64,000 nucleotides of DNA, from positions 124,001 to 188,000 of the forward strand of contig NZ_JADDXU010000008.1 in NCBI RefSeq assembly GCF_015163075.1, in the 5' to 3' direction. Below the pieces are notes generated by a model. It made no database searches and had not been told where the DNA came from. It worked only from the letters and a program-made list of their open reading frames with translations. Positions 51,157 through 59,407 of the stretch are shown in pieces; the stretch's first letter is position 1, and each line of letters begins with the position of its first letter. A program made the position numbers and the translations under genes. This DNA is from Streptomyces justiciae. GTDB taxonomy: Bacteria; Actinomycetota; Actinomycetes; Streptomycetales; Streptomycetaceae.

Positions 51157-51951
51157 ATGACGTCACACACCGTGCCCGAGCCCGCATTCGCCCGAACGCA
51201 CCTTGGCTCCGGCCCCGGCTTGCTCCTCGCCCACGGCGCCGGCAGCAGCCTGGCCAACACCTACGGCCCCATCCTCGAAGGTCTCGCCGCACGCCACACC
51301 GTCGTCGGTGTCGACTATCCGGGCAGCGGTGAAACACCGCGCTCGACCGCCCCGCTGTCGGTCGACGACCTCGCCGACCAACTCGTGGCCGCCGCAGACG
51401 CGGAGGGCCTCGACCGGTTCGCCGTGTCCGGCTACTCCCTCGGCGGCGCGGTCGCCATCCGTATCGCCGCCCGCTATCCCGAGCGCGTCACCGCGCTCGT
51501 TCTGACCGCCGCCTTCGCGCACCGTGACAACCGGCTCGCACTTGCCTCCTCGGTCTGGAACAAGATCGCCGCCTCCGGGAACGGTGAACTGCTCGCGGAA
51601 TTCATGCTCTTGATGGCCCTCGGCACTCAGGGGCTGGAGTCGATGCCGGGTGAGCAACTGCGGCAGGTACTCGGCTACACGGCTGCCGCCGCGGCCGAAG
51701 GCGGTCCTGAGCAGACCGATCTTGTCGGCCGGGTCGACGTGCGGGACGACCTCGCCGCCATCAACGTCCCTGTCCTGGTCATCTCGACCACCGACGACCG
51801 GCTCACCTCCACCGCCCTCCACCACCATCTCGCCCACACCATCCCCGGCGCCGAGCTTGTGGAGATCGCCACCGGCCATCTGCCGATGCTCGAACGGGCC
51901 GACGAGTGGCTCCGACTCATCACGGACTTCCTCGGCAAGTACGAAGCCTGA
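51157..51951 (+). CDS. Alpha/beta hydrolase
   Basis: A 264-residue cytoplasmic protein with AAAGAGAG upstream of ATG 51157. LLLAHGAGSSLANTYGPILE (oxyanion region), VVGVDYPGSGETPRS, RFAVSGYSLGGAVAIRIAAR (nucleophile Ser), VISTTDDRLTSTALHHHLAH (Asp) and IATGHLPMLER (His). Likely an esterase or C-C hydrolase of small molecules; the substrate is unknown. Probably repressed by the divergent TetR protein. A 12-bp hairpin follows. Confidence 0.85.
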   Translation: MTSHTVPEPAFARTHLGSGPGLLLAHGAGSSLANTYGPILEGLAARHTVVGVDYPGSGETPRSTAPLSVDDLADQLVAAADAEGLDRFAVSGYSLGGAVAIRIAARYPERVTALVLTAAFAHRDNRLALASSVWNKIAASGNGELLAEFMLLMALGTQGLESMPGEQLRQVLGYTAAAAAEGGPEQTDLVGRVDVRDDLAAINVPVLVISTTDDRLTSTALHHHLAHTIPGAELVEIATGHLPMLERADEWLRLITDFLGKYEA

Positions 51952-51956
51952 AAGGG

Positions 51957-51999
51957 GGACGTGCCGCGGCACCGCGCGGCCCAGCGTCGCGGCACGTCC
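51957..51999. terminator. 12-bp stem-loop after the hydrolase gene
   Basis: GGACGTGCCGCG, 19 nt, CGCGGCACGTCC, starting 5 nt after the stop. Confidence 0.8.
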
Positions 52000-52138
52000 G
52001 TCGCAGCCCCTCCGACCGCGGATCACGGTGGCGGCACCTGACGGGTCCGCTTCACCGCCTCGGCCTGCTGAGGACAGTCGACCGGCGTGTGCTTTGTGAA
52101 TCGGTGACGGGCAGGCGGCGATCGAGCGGCCGGACTGC

Positions 52139-53629
52139 TCAGCAGTACTCCGCCCGCTTCCGGCCCGCACCCACCGCCTGCATGGCTCTTGATCGCTCCA
52201 GGAAGACACGTCTGCTGGTGGCGTTCTGGGCGAGGGCGAAGCTCAGGGCGAAGACCTTCTGGCGTTCGAGTCCGTAGGAGATCATGCGGTTGTTCCACAA
52301 GCTCTGGTCGAACTGGCTGTGCACGGACTCGGAGTCGCTGCGATAGGGGTAAAGCTGCTGGTGAGTGAGGGTGGACTCCGGTATCTGCTGAAGGTACTCG
52401 GCGCGGTGGAAATCGCGTTCGGAGTCGCTCCTGAATCTGCGGCCGGTAGCCGGGTCCGTGCCGATGCGGTCATTGGGGGTCGTGGTGATCCCGACCTGGA
52501 CCCGATACGGGTGGGCGCCGTGGCGGCAGGGGATGAGGGGCAGGTGGTACCAGCGTGACTTCGTACGGCCCTGCCGGTGTTCCAGGCGGCTGACGGGTAC
52601 CGGGAGCAGGGTGCTTGTGCCGTCGTCGAGAAGGACACGTTCGACGATGCGGCCCTGGTCGCACCACAGGTCGTGGCGGCAGCGCCCAAAGCGCAGGAGT
52701 TCGTAGGCACGGGGTTTGACCGAGCCGTGCTGCTTGTTGATGACCAGCAACCCGAGACGGGCGAGGGCGTCGCGGTGGACGCCACGGAACGCTCCGTCGT
52801 AGATCACGCCCATGCAACCGGGAAGCTGCCTGCTCAGCTGGCTGAAGGAGCGCACGGCGACGGCGGCCTCGTCCTCGTAGTCGCCGCCGGCGACGTGCCG
52901 GACGGCGAGGATCACGCGCTGCCAGTAGCCGTCGTCACGCGCCGAGGCGAAGAACCACTTCGTACCCCTTGCCAGGCGCTTCTCCTTCTCGCCGTTCTCG
53001 TAGTAGAGCCGGGCGGCGGGATCCACTCGGTGCCTGCGCATCTCCCCGGTGGCGGTGTCGACGGTGAAGGCGTGTTCCGCTTTGGAGGGCGCTTTGGGGA
53101 CAGTGGCGTCGCCGACGAGGAGCTGGCGGCGTTCGGGTCTCACCCAGTTGCGTGCGGCACCTACTGGGAACAAGCCCTGGTGCAGGGCCTGTTGGACGGC
53201 TCGCTGCTCGAAGAGGTCTTGAAGCAACTCGATGCTCGGGGCCAGGAGCTTCTCTTCGGCGTACAGGTACTGACCACGGCTCGGCGGGGTGACCGGCAGC
53301 AGGGCTGCTGCCGTGCGTCCGGCGTTGCGCCGTATGGACGCGCGGACGGCGCGCCACTGTCTGGTGTCCAGGGTGCCGACGGCGGAGCGTTTGGAACCGG
53401 TGACGGTCATCAGAGCGGCCAGCAGGACATAGACGACGGCTGGGTACTGGCGGGGGCAGCCGCGGCTGGCCGGCGCTGGCAGCAGTTCGGCCATCTCATA
53501 GATGAGGGGCTCATCGAGGCAGTCCGCGATCCGTTGCGGCTGCGTGCGTTGTTCCGAGTCGCTGAGCTGACGCTTTCTGCTGGGCCGGAGTTCCTGAGGG
53601 ACGGGGTCGCCGAAGACGTCGTCAGGCAC
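52139..53629 (-). CDS. IS4-type DDE transposase
   Basis: A 496-residue protein. I chose GTG 53629 with GGAGGCGG upstream, because it overlaps the stop of the previous gene by 8 bp; the open frame further up is a shadow. An N-terminal DUF4096-like/IS4 helical region (YPAVVYVLLAALMTVTGSKR) precedes the RNase-H-like core: LLVGDATVPKAPSK (first Asp), GVIYDGAFRGVHRDAL (second Asp) and YPYRSDSESVHSQFDQS, which fits the IS4 signature Y-x2-R-x3-E-x6-K except that the last position is Asp. It should cut and paste DNA. Coupling to a recombinase-like gene is unusual. Confidence 0.75.
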   Translation of the reverse strand: MPDDVFGDPVPQELRPSRKRQLSDSEQRTQPQRIADCLDEPLIYEMAELLPAPASRGCPRQYPAVVYVLLAALMTVTGSKRSAVGTLDTRQWRAVRASIRRNAGRTAAALLPVTPPSRGQYLYAEEKLLAPSIELLQDLFEQRAVQQALHQGLFPVGAARNWVRPERRQLLVGDATVPKAPSKAEHAFTVDTATGEMRRHRVDPAARLYYENGEKEKRLARGTKWFFASARDDGYWQRVILAVRHVAGGDYEDEAAVAVRSFSQLSRQLPGCMGVIYDGAFRGVHRDALARLGLLVINKQHGSVKPRAYELLRFGRCRHDLWCDQGRIVERVLLDDGTSTLLPVPVSRLEHRQGRTKSRWYHLPLIPCRHGAHPYRVQVGITTTPNDRIGTDPATGRRFRSDSERDFHRAEYLQQIPESTLTHQQLYPYRSDSESVHSQFDQSLWNNRMISYGLERQKVFALSFALAQNATSRRVFLERSRAMQAVGAGRKRAEYC

Positions 53630-54569
53630 CGACCGCCTCCTGCCCGTCCTCAGCGCTGGGACTGCGCCACGTGTGGCCGACGACGGCTGCGGCTCGGTCC
53701 AGGGAACGCAGGCCGAGGCGACGGGCTGCGTCCTCGATGTGCCCGGTGCGTTCGAACTCCGCGACCGCCGCCCAGGCGGTGATCGAGGACGGTTTGACAT
53801 CCTCCTCGTCGCCCAGGCCGATGCGTCTAAGGAGGTCGCCCAGGGCGACACAGGCACGTGCCTGCAAGTAGGCATCGGAGCCGTGGCGGTCGGACACGGC
53901 CAGGCGGGCGTTCGGCGCGGACTCCCTGCGGAGCTGCCGTGCGCTGACGAACTTGGCGCGGCTGGTCAGGACGTTGAGGCCCCAGTCGTCCAGGGGGCAC
54001 CAGCGTGCGTCCACCTTGGTGGAGCCGTGCATCCACACACGGCGACGGTTCACGTCGAGGTCGCGCACGCGGATGTGCCCGATCTCCCCGCTGTGGCCGC
54101 CCGCCAGCGCGAGCGCGGCGGCGGCGCCATGACGGCTGGGGCGCGTGACGAACGAGGCGCGGTGGCGCAGGTCGATGACCTCGTCCTCAGCCAGCGGCCG
54201 GACACCACCGATCGCACGGGCGGGCAGGACGATGTCCCGAGCAGGGTCGGCATCGCTCAGACCGAGTTCTCGCAGGGTTCGGTAGGCGGTACGGACTACT
54301 GAGCGGCGTAGCCGCATCGTGGCCGCCGCGGAGTCGGTGACGCGGCCGTGGCGGCTGCGGCCCCGGGCGGTGACGAAGTCCTCTGCCAGATCGGCGGTGA
54401 CATCGCCGAGGACCACGACGCCCCGCAGCTGCATGTAGCGCTCGCAGCGTTTGAGCAACAGACCGAACTTGTCGAGGGTTTGCTCGGTGAATTCGCCGCG
54501 GGCGGCCATGGTCTGCCAGGCGTCCTGGACACGGTCGAACGCGTATGTGAGAGAGGGGTCGCTTCCCAC
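53622..54569 (-). CDS. Tyrosine-recombinase-fold protein lacking canonical catalytic residues
   Basis: A 315-residue protein. GTG 54569 has GAAGGG 8 nt upstream; ATG 54674 in the same frame is an alternative. The N-terminal core-binding region (TEQTLDKFGLLLKRCERYMQ) and the C-terminal part (AAALALAGGHSGEIGHIRVR, DLDVNRRRVWMHGS, ITAWAAVAEFERTGHIEDAA, RRLGLRSLDRAAAVVGHTW) look like a phage-integrase fold. The first catalytic Arg (usually GLRxxE) is replaced in GGHSGEI, the HxxR box reads SSITAW and no clear Tyr nucleophile is seen. It may bind DNA without cutting, perhaps guiding the coupled transposase. Confidence 0.65.
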   Translation of the reverse strand: MGSDPSLTYAFDRVQDAWQTMAARGEFTEQTLDKFGLLLKRCERYMQLRGVVVLGDVTADLAEDFVTARGRSRHGRVTDSAAATMRLRRSVVRTAYRTLRELGLSDADPARDIVLPARAIGGVRPLAEDEVIDLRHRASFVTRPSRHGAAAALALAGGHSGEIGHIRVRDLDVNRRRVWMHGSTKVDARWCPLDDWGLNVLTSRAKFVSARQLRRESAPNARLAVSDRHGSDAYLQARACVALGDLLRRIGLGDEEDVKPSSITAWAAVAEFERTGHIEDAARRLGLRSLDRAAAVVGHTWRSPSAEDGQEAVGA

Positions 54570-54893
54570 AGTGAGGGCCCTTCGCCGGGGTGGCACCAGC
54601 ACAACCGGCTCTGATCCCACAACGACAGGATGCGCGAACGAAGGGATCGAAACGGATCGTGGTGTTCCATACATGCGACACCTTGGGCATGGATGATCTC
54701 CGCGGCAACAGGAGGGAGGCAAACGGGGTGACAGACGCAGCGGCCGCCCGGGCAGGACGCAGACAGGCTCAGGCGCTGCGCCGACGTAACGGCTCCGTGG
54801 TGGCGCGACCGCTGACCGCCTGGCTCAACGAGTGCAGGCGGGTGAAGCGGCGCCACGGCCGAGAAGCCACGCGGCGCCGGGAAACGGGCTCGC

Positions 54894-55583
54894 TCAGCCG
54901 GTGGTCTGCTGTCGAATCCGTGGGGACAGCGAGGCGAAGACGGTCTGATAGGCGCCCATCAGCGCGATGAACTGGTCATCGGGCAGCGCGGAGATCTGCG
55001 CGGGAGTGGCACTCATCAAGGGGTCCAGGACTCCGTAAGACTCCTGCTCCTTCGGCGCGGAGGCCGTGGGACGCTCCTCTTCGGCGGGGAGCGTGCATCG
55101 CCCCAGCTCGTCACGGTCAACCAGCAGGGCGTACACGAGCCACTCCGTGAGATAGAGGCCGCGTTCCGCGGGGCCAGGAGCGCCGGCCTTGAGTCGTCGG
55201 GCCAGCTCGGCCTCCTCCAACGGCCCGGAGGACAGGTGCTGTACGGCGGATCGCTGGAACCACTGGCCCTGCCAGCTGTCCCGCAGCAGAAGCCGCGCAC
55301 GTGCCGAATCGGTGCTGCGCAACTGAGCGAGGGCGAAGCCGAGCTCGGTCAGTGCCAAGGAGCCGGGGTCGGCCCGGAAGATCCCGGCCTGGGCAAGGAA
55401 ACCTGCCGTCCCGCTGACGGACCTGGGAGCGATATTGAGCCGCTTCCCGACGGTAGTGGCCCTGACAGCAGACCGGCCGGGGCCGCCGAGTTCGGCTATG
55501 GCGTCGATGACTTCAAGCTGCCGGCGCGGGGTGAGGCGCTCGGTCGGAAAGATCCGCGATCGCGAGGAGTCGGAGGGCGTCAT
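54894..55583 (-). CDS. Winged-helix-like DNA-binding protein, unknown role
   Basis: A 229-residue protein starting at ATG 55583 with AGGAGGTG upstream; ATG 55694 is a weaker alternative. PRRQLEVIDAIAELGGPGRS, AVRATTVGKRLNIAPRSVSG and TAGFLAQAGIFRADPG form an N-terminal winged helix, repeated more loosely in QGQWFQRSAVQHLSSGPLEE, AELARRLKAGAPGPAERGLY. The C-terminal 70 residues are Pro/Ala-rich and helical. Its position between the transposase unit and the coiled-coil gene suggests island-specific function; no family is recognised. Confidence 0.6.
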   Translation of the reverse strand: MTPSDSSRSRIFPTERLTPRRQLEVIDAIAELGGPGRSAVRATTVGKRLNIAPRSVSGTAGFLAQAGIFRADPGSLALTELGFALAQLRSTDSARARLLLRDSWQGQWFQRSAVQHLSSGPLEEAELARRLKAGAPGPAERGLYLTEWLVYALLVDRDELGRCTLPAEEERPTASAPKEQESYGVLDPLMSATPAQISALPDDQFIALMGAYQTVFASLSPRIRQQTTG

Positions 55584-55774
55584 CACGCACCTCCTGCACG
55601 CAAGGCGCGGCGGGTCGTGGGCAGCGCGGAGGAGCGACATTTGCTGATGTATAGCGCCAGGAATGGCATAACGGGCCCTCAGCTGACGTGTCACCGGCGC
55701 CGCTGGAGGAGAACGGCCAAGTACTCTCTGGCGGCGCCACGCGCACGTTGCTGCTGGGTGTGAGGTCGCAATCT

Positions 55775-56299
55775 CTAGGTGTCTGTGCGGTACGCCTCCG
55801 GGATCACCAGCAGTCGGTAGGCGCCCCGGCGGACGATTTCCACCGTCTCCCTCTTGTGCAGAGCCGCCAGGGCGGCGCGGATCGCACTTGCGGTCGAGTC
55901 CGGTCGGACCTCTCGTACGCGCTCGTAGATCAGCGTCAGTGGAGTGATCTCTCCGATGTCGAGTGCGTCCACCACGAGGTGCTTCAGGGAGCGCCCTGGA
56001 GCACTCGGAGCGTCAGCCGCGTCCGCGCCAGGCTGCTCCGTTTGTTCGTCGCGGGAACCAATGTCCGATGCGTCCTGTGCCTGTTGCCCCACGTATGCTT
56101 CGGCGGCCTCGACGGTCGCCAGGACAGCGGCATGGCGCTCGGCCGCGACACGCTGAAGGTGTTGGGTTTCCTGCAGCACGCGCTCGGCTTCCGCTACGGC
56201 CAGATCGGCCGCTTCGTGACGGGCTCGCTCGACATCTGCCAGTTCCCGGAGACGAGTGATGAGCGGCTGAGCAGAAGTGCTCGTCGCGTTAGCCACCAC
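55775..56299 (-). CDS. Coiled-coil protein with C-terminal winged helix
   Basis: A 174-residue protein. Residues 10-75 are a long heptad-patterned helix (LITRLRELADVERARHEAAD, LAVAEAERVLQETQHLQRVA). An acidic linker follows, and residues about 105-170 look like a winged helix (LKHLVVDALDIGEITPLTLI, SAIRAALAALHKRETVEIVR). Probably a dimeric DNA-binding or adaptor protein. Same strand as the gene at 54894, 191 bp upstream of it. No family is recognised. Confidence 0.6.
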   Translation of the reverse strand: MVANATSTSAQPLITRLRELADVERARHEAADLAVAEAERVLQETQHLQRVAAERHAAVLATVEAAEAYVGQQAQDASDIGSRDEQTEQPGADAADAPSAPGRSLKHLVVDALDIGEITPLTLIYERVREVRPDSTASAIRAALAALHKRETVEIVRRGAYRLLVIPEAYRTDT

Positions 56300-56760
56300 A
56301 CCCTCCTCGGCTGCTTCCGGAGCGACTTGTGGATCACCCTCCCTGGCGGCGCAGCCAACTGCAGCAAGTAGCTGAATGCTCCGTGAGCAAAACGCATCTG
56401 ATGGTTCGTCTGCTCAGGTCCGGTGGTCGGATTGGTGGTGATCTAAGGCCACTTGCGTCAGCGCGTTGCGTCCAACTTGCTAGTCAGTAAGGAGAGTTGA
56501 TGCATCAGATGAGCGATGCGTAGTGGCAAGTCACTTAGTTTTACAGGAGGTTGGTAGGTGTAGGGCCAGGTGCGCCGACAGGTACAAGAGGAGAGGAGAC
56601 GTATATATCCAGTCGTCGCGCGTGACCCGGAGGGATGTCTTCAGGCGCCGCAGGCGCCCCTCGATGAGCGTAGGCATCCCGGGTCCGGACCGTATTTCGA
56701 CGGGTTGCAGCGCTCGCACAGCCTGCCCAGGGGCGGTGCTGCGCGTGGCACGATCGGGCC
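56300..56760. other. 460-bp gap, lower GC, no gene seen
   Basis: The segment 56380-56600 is less GC-rich than its surroundings. It includes several purine-rich ribosome-binding-site-like stretches (AGGAGAG, AGGAGG, GAGGAGAGGAG) but only very short frames, and a GGCGCC-GCA-GGCGCC hairpin near 56647-56661. Probably the divergent promoter region of the coiled-coil and XRE genes, possibly with a leader RNA. Confidence 0.4.
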
Positions 56761-57102
56761 ATGCCACGCAGCAACAACGACAAGCCCCCTCTGTTCTATG
56801 TGGCGGACGGCACCTGGCCTGAGGTGACCCTCGCCGCGGATGCTCCGCTGAGCGCTCACTGCGGCCTGTTGCTGGCGCGAGACCTGCGCCGGACGATGCG
56901 GTCACGTGATCTGTCCTTGCGGGGACTCGCCGAGGTCGCCTGTGTCGCCCATTCCACCGTCGCCCGCGTGGTCAACGGTGACGTGCTTCCCGACATCGGC
57001 ACCCTCACACGCCTGGAGGACGCCCTCGACCATCAGCTCTGGCCGGGACCTTCCGCGGTGCGGTCGGCCGCGGTCTCGATTCCAGGGACTTTGGGTCGAT
57101 GA
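56761..57102 (+). CDS. Small XRE-family regulator
   Basis: A 113-residue protein with one Cro/C1 HTH at residues about 38-95: LLLARDLRRTMRSRDLSLRG, LAEVACVAHSTVARVVNGDV, LPDIGTLTRLEDAL. ATG 56761 fits the family although no strong ribosome-binding site is seen. It converges on the ComF-like gene with a 12-bp gap. It could control the conflict-type genes around it. Confidence 0.75.
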   Translation: MPRSNNDKPPLFYVADGTWPEVTLAADAPLSAHCGLLLARDLRRTMRSRDLSLRGLAEVACVAHSTVARVVNGDVLPDIGTLTRLEDALDHQLWPGPSAVRSAAVSIPGTLGR

Positions 57103-57114
57103 GGTGGGAGCGGG

Positions 57115-57870
57115 TCAGGCCTGTGCGTGGTGCCAGGGCTTGAGTGTGCAGGCGGCCCAGGAGAAGCGGCGCAGACGCGCCTGGTGCACATGGGCTGCGG
57201 TGTCGCCGTAGGAGGTGTTGAGATGACGTCCGAGGACGACGACCGCCACGCTGCCGGCGCCCGCGGACTTCAGAGCTGCCGCCGCTGACTGGACATGGTT
57301 GCCGGTGGTCCATGTGTCGTCGATGAGCAGCACATTGTTGCCCCACAACGCCGATGATGTGTAGCGCTGGGAGGAAGCAGCGCGGCCGAGAGATGCTGCG
57401 TCCGGCGTCGGGCTGAGCAGGTCGCGGTGACGGCTTCGGGTGACGGCGACCATGTCGGCGACGATGTCCCGTAGGGGATGGGTGGGGCGTCCGCTGGTGC
57501 TGGGCACCGAGGTGACGGTGTCGAAGGCGGGTACCGCGCAGTGCGCTGCGACGCAGGCTTCGTGCAGCGCGAGAAAGCGCCACAGCACGGCTGCCAATCC
57601 CATACGGAAGTACTCCTGCTGCGGCCCCACAGTGTTCTTGTAGCGCCACAGTTCGTTGGCGTACTGCTCGCCCTTGAGGGCCAGGCTCACGGAGACCACG
57701 GCGTCGGCGACCTCGGTTCCGAGGATCTTTGTCGCCTGCTGGCAGGGCCAGCACGTGGGGTATCCGTTGTTCGCCATGCCTCGGCAGACCTGGCAGACGC
57801 CGGGGCCGGGCAGCGGTGGGTGGACGAGGAAGTTGGTGTAGCGGGCCGACAGTTCGCCGACGGTTGCCAC
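57115..57870 (-). CDS. ComF-like phosphoribosyltransferase with N-terminal zinc ribbon
   Basis: A 251-residue protein. GVCQVCRGMANNGYPTCWPC is a four-Cys zinc ribbon at residues about 24-43. The C-terminal type I PRTase domain has the PRPP loop NVLLIDDTWTTGNHVQSA (ComF consensus VDDvxTTGaT). ComF proteins act in natural transformation; related PRTases appear with DprA/SLOG-fold proteins in nucleotide-dependent conflict systems. It lies 12 bp after the dprA-like gene and must be co-transcribed. The PRPP and zinc motifs are intact, so an active enzyme is likely. The acceptor is unknown. Confidence 0.82.
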   Translation of the reverse strand: MATVGELSARYTNFLVHPPLPGPGVCQVCRGMANNGYPTCWPCQQATKILGTEVADAVVSVSLALKGEQYANELWRYKNTVGPQQEYFRMGLAAVLWRFLALHEACVAAHCAVPAFDTVTSVPSTSGRPTHPLRDIVADMVAVTRSRHRDLLSPTPDAASLGRAASSQRYTSSALWGNNVLLIDDTWTTGNHVQSAAAALKSAGAGSVAVVVLGRHLNTSYGDTAAHVHQARLRRFSWAACTLKPWHHAQA

Positions 57871-57882
57871 CCGGGCCGCCCG

Positions 57883-58767
57883 TTATGCCCAGGTGAGCTC
57901 GCCCGTGGCCGGGACGAGGGAGTCGAGTTCGGAGAAGACGTCGTCCGGTCCGTCGATGACGGTGGTGTTGGGCCTGGACGCGTACTCGCGTGCCCATTCG
58001 TGGGTCATGAGGGAACGCATCAGGAAAACGCGTCGACCGTGCTCCAGGGCGAGACGGGCCTGCATGCGGGCACCGCTGCGGTAGGCGGCCTCGACCACGA
58101 CGGTGGCCAGGCTGTAGCCGCTCATCACGGCATTGCGCATGGGGAACGACGCCTTCGAGGGTGGCGAGTCCGGCCAGAACTGGGAGATGAGCAACCCCCG
58201 CTCGGCGATCTCCTGCTGGAGACGGGTGTTCTGGGCAGGGTAGGAGCGGCGCAGGCCTGTGCCGATGACGGCGACCGTACGGCCGCCGACGGCGAGGGCA
58301 GTGCCGTGTGCGGCCGTGTCGATGCCGGCGGCAAGGCCGCTGACCACGGTCACGCCGCGCTCGGCGAGCCCACCCGCGATCGCGCGCGCGTGCGCGACAC
58401 CCTCCGGGGTGGGGTTGCGGGTACCGACGACCGCGACCCGCAGATCGTTCCCACGTGCGGTTCCCCGCAGGAACAGGAACGGCGGTCGCTGGTGGACCAG
58501 CCGCAGATACAGCGGGTATTCCTCGTCCAAGATGGTCACCAACCGCATGCCCTCGCGTTCCCAGGCGGCGATCTCGGCGGCCACGGCCTCCAGGTCCACG
58601 GTGGGCTCGGTGTCGAAGAGCGCACCTTGTCCCGAGGCGTCGAGCGCGCTGTCCAGGACCTCGCGGGCGCTCCCCACGGTTTCGACTTGGTCGGTGAGTT
58701 CCGGCCAGGAACGATCGCCGCGCCGCAGCAGTGCGACGAGGGCGGCTCGCTCCAGCTCCTGGTCCAT
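57883..58767 (-). CDS. dprA: Short DprA/Smf-like protein
   Basis: A 294-residue protein. A short N-terminal helical part precedes the Rossmann/SLOG domain: VAVVGTRNPTPEGVAHARAI (usual GSRxxT), VTVVSGLAAGIDTAAHGTAL, RTVAVIGTGLRRSYPAQNTR, SKASFPMRNAVMSGYSLATV and VVEAAYRSGARMQARLALEH. DprA loads RecA on incoming single-stranded DNA. This one is about 80-100 residues shorter than housekeeping actinobacterial DprA and lacks the C-terminal winged helix. It stands away from the usual dprA neighbours and forms an operon with a ComF-like PRTase, as in the DprA-PRTase pairs noted in conflict islands. Anti-mobile-element defence or DNA uptake are the main alternatives. Confidence 0.85.
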   Translation of the reverse strand: MDQELERAALVALLRRGDRSWPELTDQVETVGSAREVLDSALDASGQGALFDTEPTVDLEAVAAEIAAWEREGMRLVTILDEEYPLYLRLVHQRPPFLFLRGTARGNDLRVAVVGTRNPTPEGVAHARAIAGGLAERGVTVVSGLAAGIDTAAHGTALAVGGRTVAVIGTGLRRSYPAQNTRLQQEIAERGLLISQFWPDSPPSKASFPMRNAVMSGYSLATVVVEAAYRSGARMQARLALEHGRRVFLMRSLMTHEWAREYASRPNTTVIDGPDDVFSELDSLVPATGELTWA

Positions 58768-58969
58768 GTCGCAAGTATAGGAAGGGCGACCTTCGTGGGA
58801 CGAGGAACGGAGCGACCCGTTTCGAGTATCGACACGATCGCGGAGGGTGACGACTTCTCGGACATGTTGCGCTGTGAATGAGCCGATCTGTTCCCAGTGC
58901 TCATGAATACGGGATTAGGGAGGGAATGGATCGGTCTCGTCACTGTCGTAAGTACGGGGAGGGGCAGTC

Positions 58970-59407
58970 GTGGACGTGTCCGGGGAGCTGGCGACCGTGG
59001 GGACGGCCAGTGCGTTGGCGCTGGTCACAGCGATGACGGCCGATTCGTGGCGTGGTGTTCGCACATGGTTCGGGCAATGGCTCGGGAGAGGGCACTCGGA
59101 GACCGAAGTGCATCACCTCACCCGTCTGGACCGGGACCAGGAAGCGTTATCGACCGCGCGAGCCGACGACGAGGAACAGTTGGCACGCGATCTTGCCGCG
59201 GGCTGGGCCGTCCGGTTGCAGGACATCGCCGATATGGACCAGGACGCGGGCCGAGAACTGTTGGAGTGGGTGACTCGGTGGCGGGCGGAGAATCCTGAGG
59301 CTGCCCGGTCGGCAGCGGTCGTCAAGCAGAACGCCAAGGGGAGTGGCCGGGCCCGCATCACCCAGGTTGGCGGCAATCAGACCATCATCCGCCCGGAGCG
59401 ATCATGA
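58970..59407 (+). CDS. Operon gene 1: small protein with hydrophobic start and C-terminal QxGGNQ motif
   Basis: A 145-residue protein starting at GTG 58970. A weakly hydrophobic N-terminus (VGTASALALVTAMTADSW), a charged helical centre (LDRDQEALSTARADDEEQLA) and a C-terminal segment VKQNAKGSGRARITQVGGNQ followed by TI. This last motif (Q-A-x-GSG-xA-xx-TQ-x-GG-xQ) is frequent in actinobacterial conflict-type proteins, as far as I recall, and has a counterpart at the start of the next gene (VVTQVAGDYAEHHH). Codon 60 (59147-59149) is TTA, a rare, bldA-dependent codon in Streptomyces. The stop overlaps the NTPase start (ATGA). Confidence 0.7.
   Translation: MDVSGELATVGTASALALVTAMTADSWRGVRTWFGQWLGRGHSETEVHHLTRLDRDQEALSTARADDEEQLARDLAAGWAVRLQDIADMDQDAGRELLEWVTRWRAENPEAARSAAVVKQNAKGSGRARITQVGGNQTIIRPERS

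Larger units (their letters stand above)
52139..54569 (-). mobile_element. Candidate IS4-type element: transposase plus coupled recombinase-like gene
   Basis: The two overlapping genes on the minus strand form the core of a mobile element. Terminal inverted repeats and target-site duplications could not be identified by eye, so the true ends are unknown; only the coding extent is given. It lies at the border of the redox region and the conflict-type island. Confidence 0.5.
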
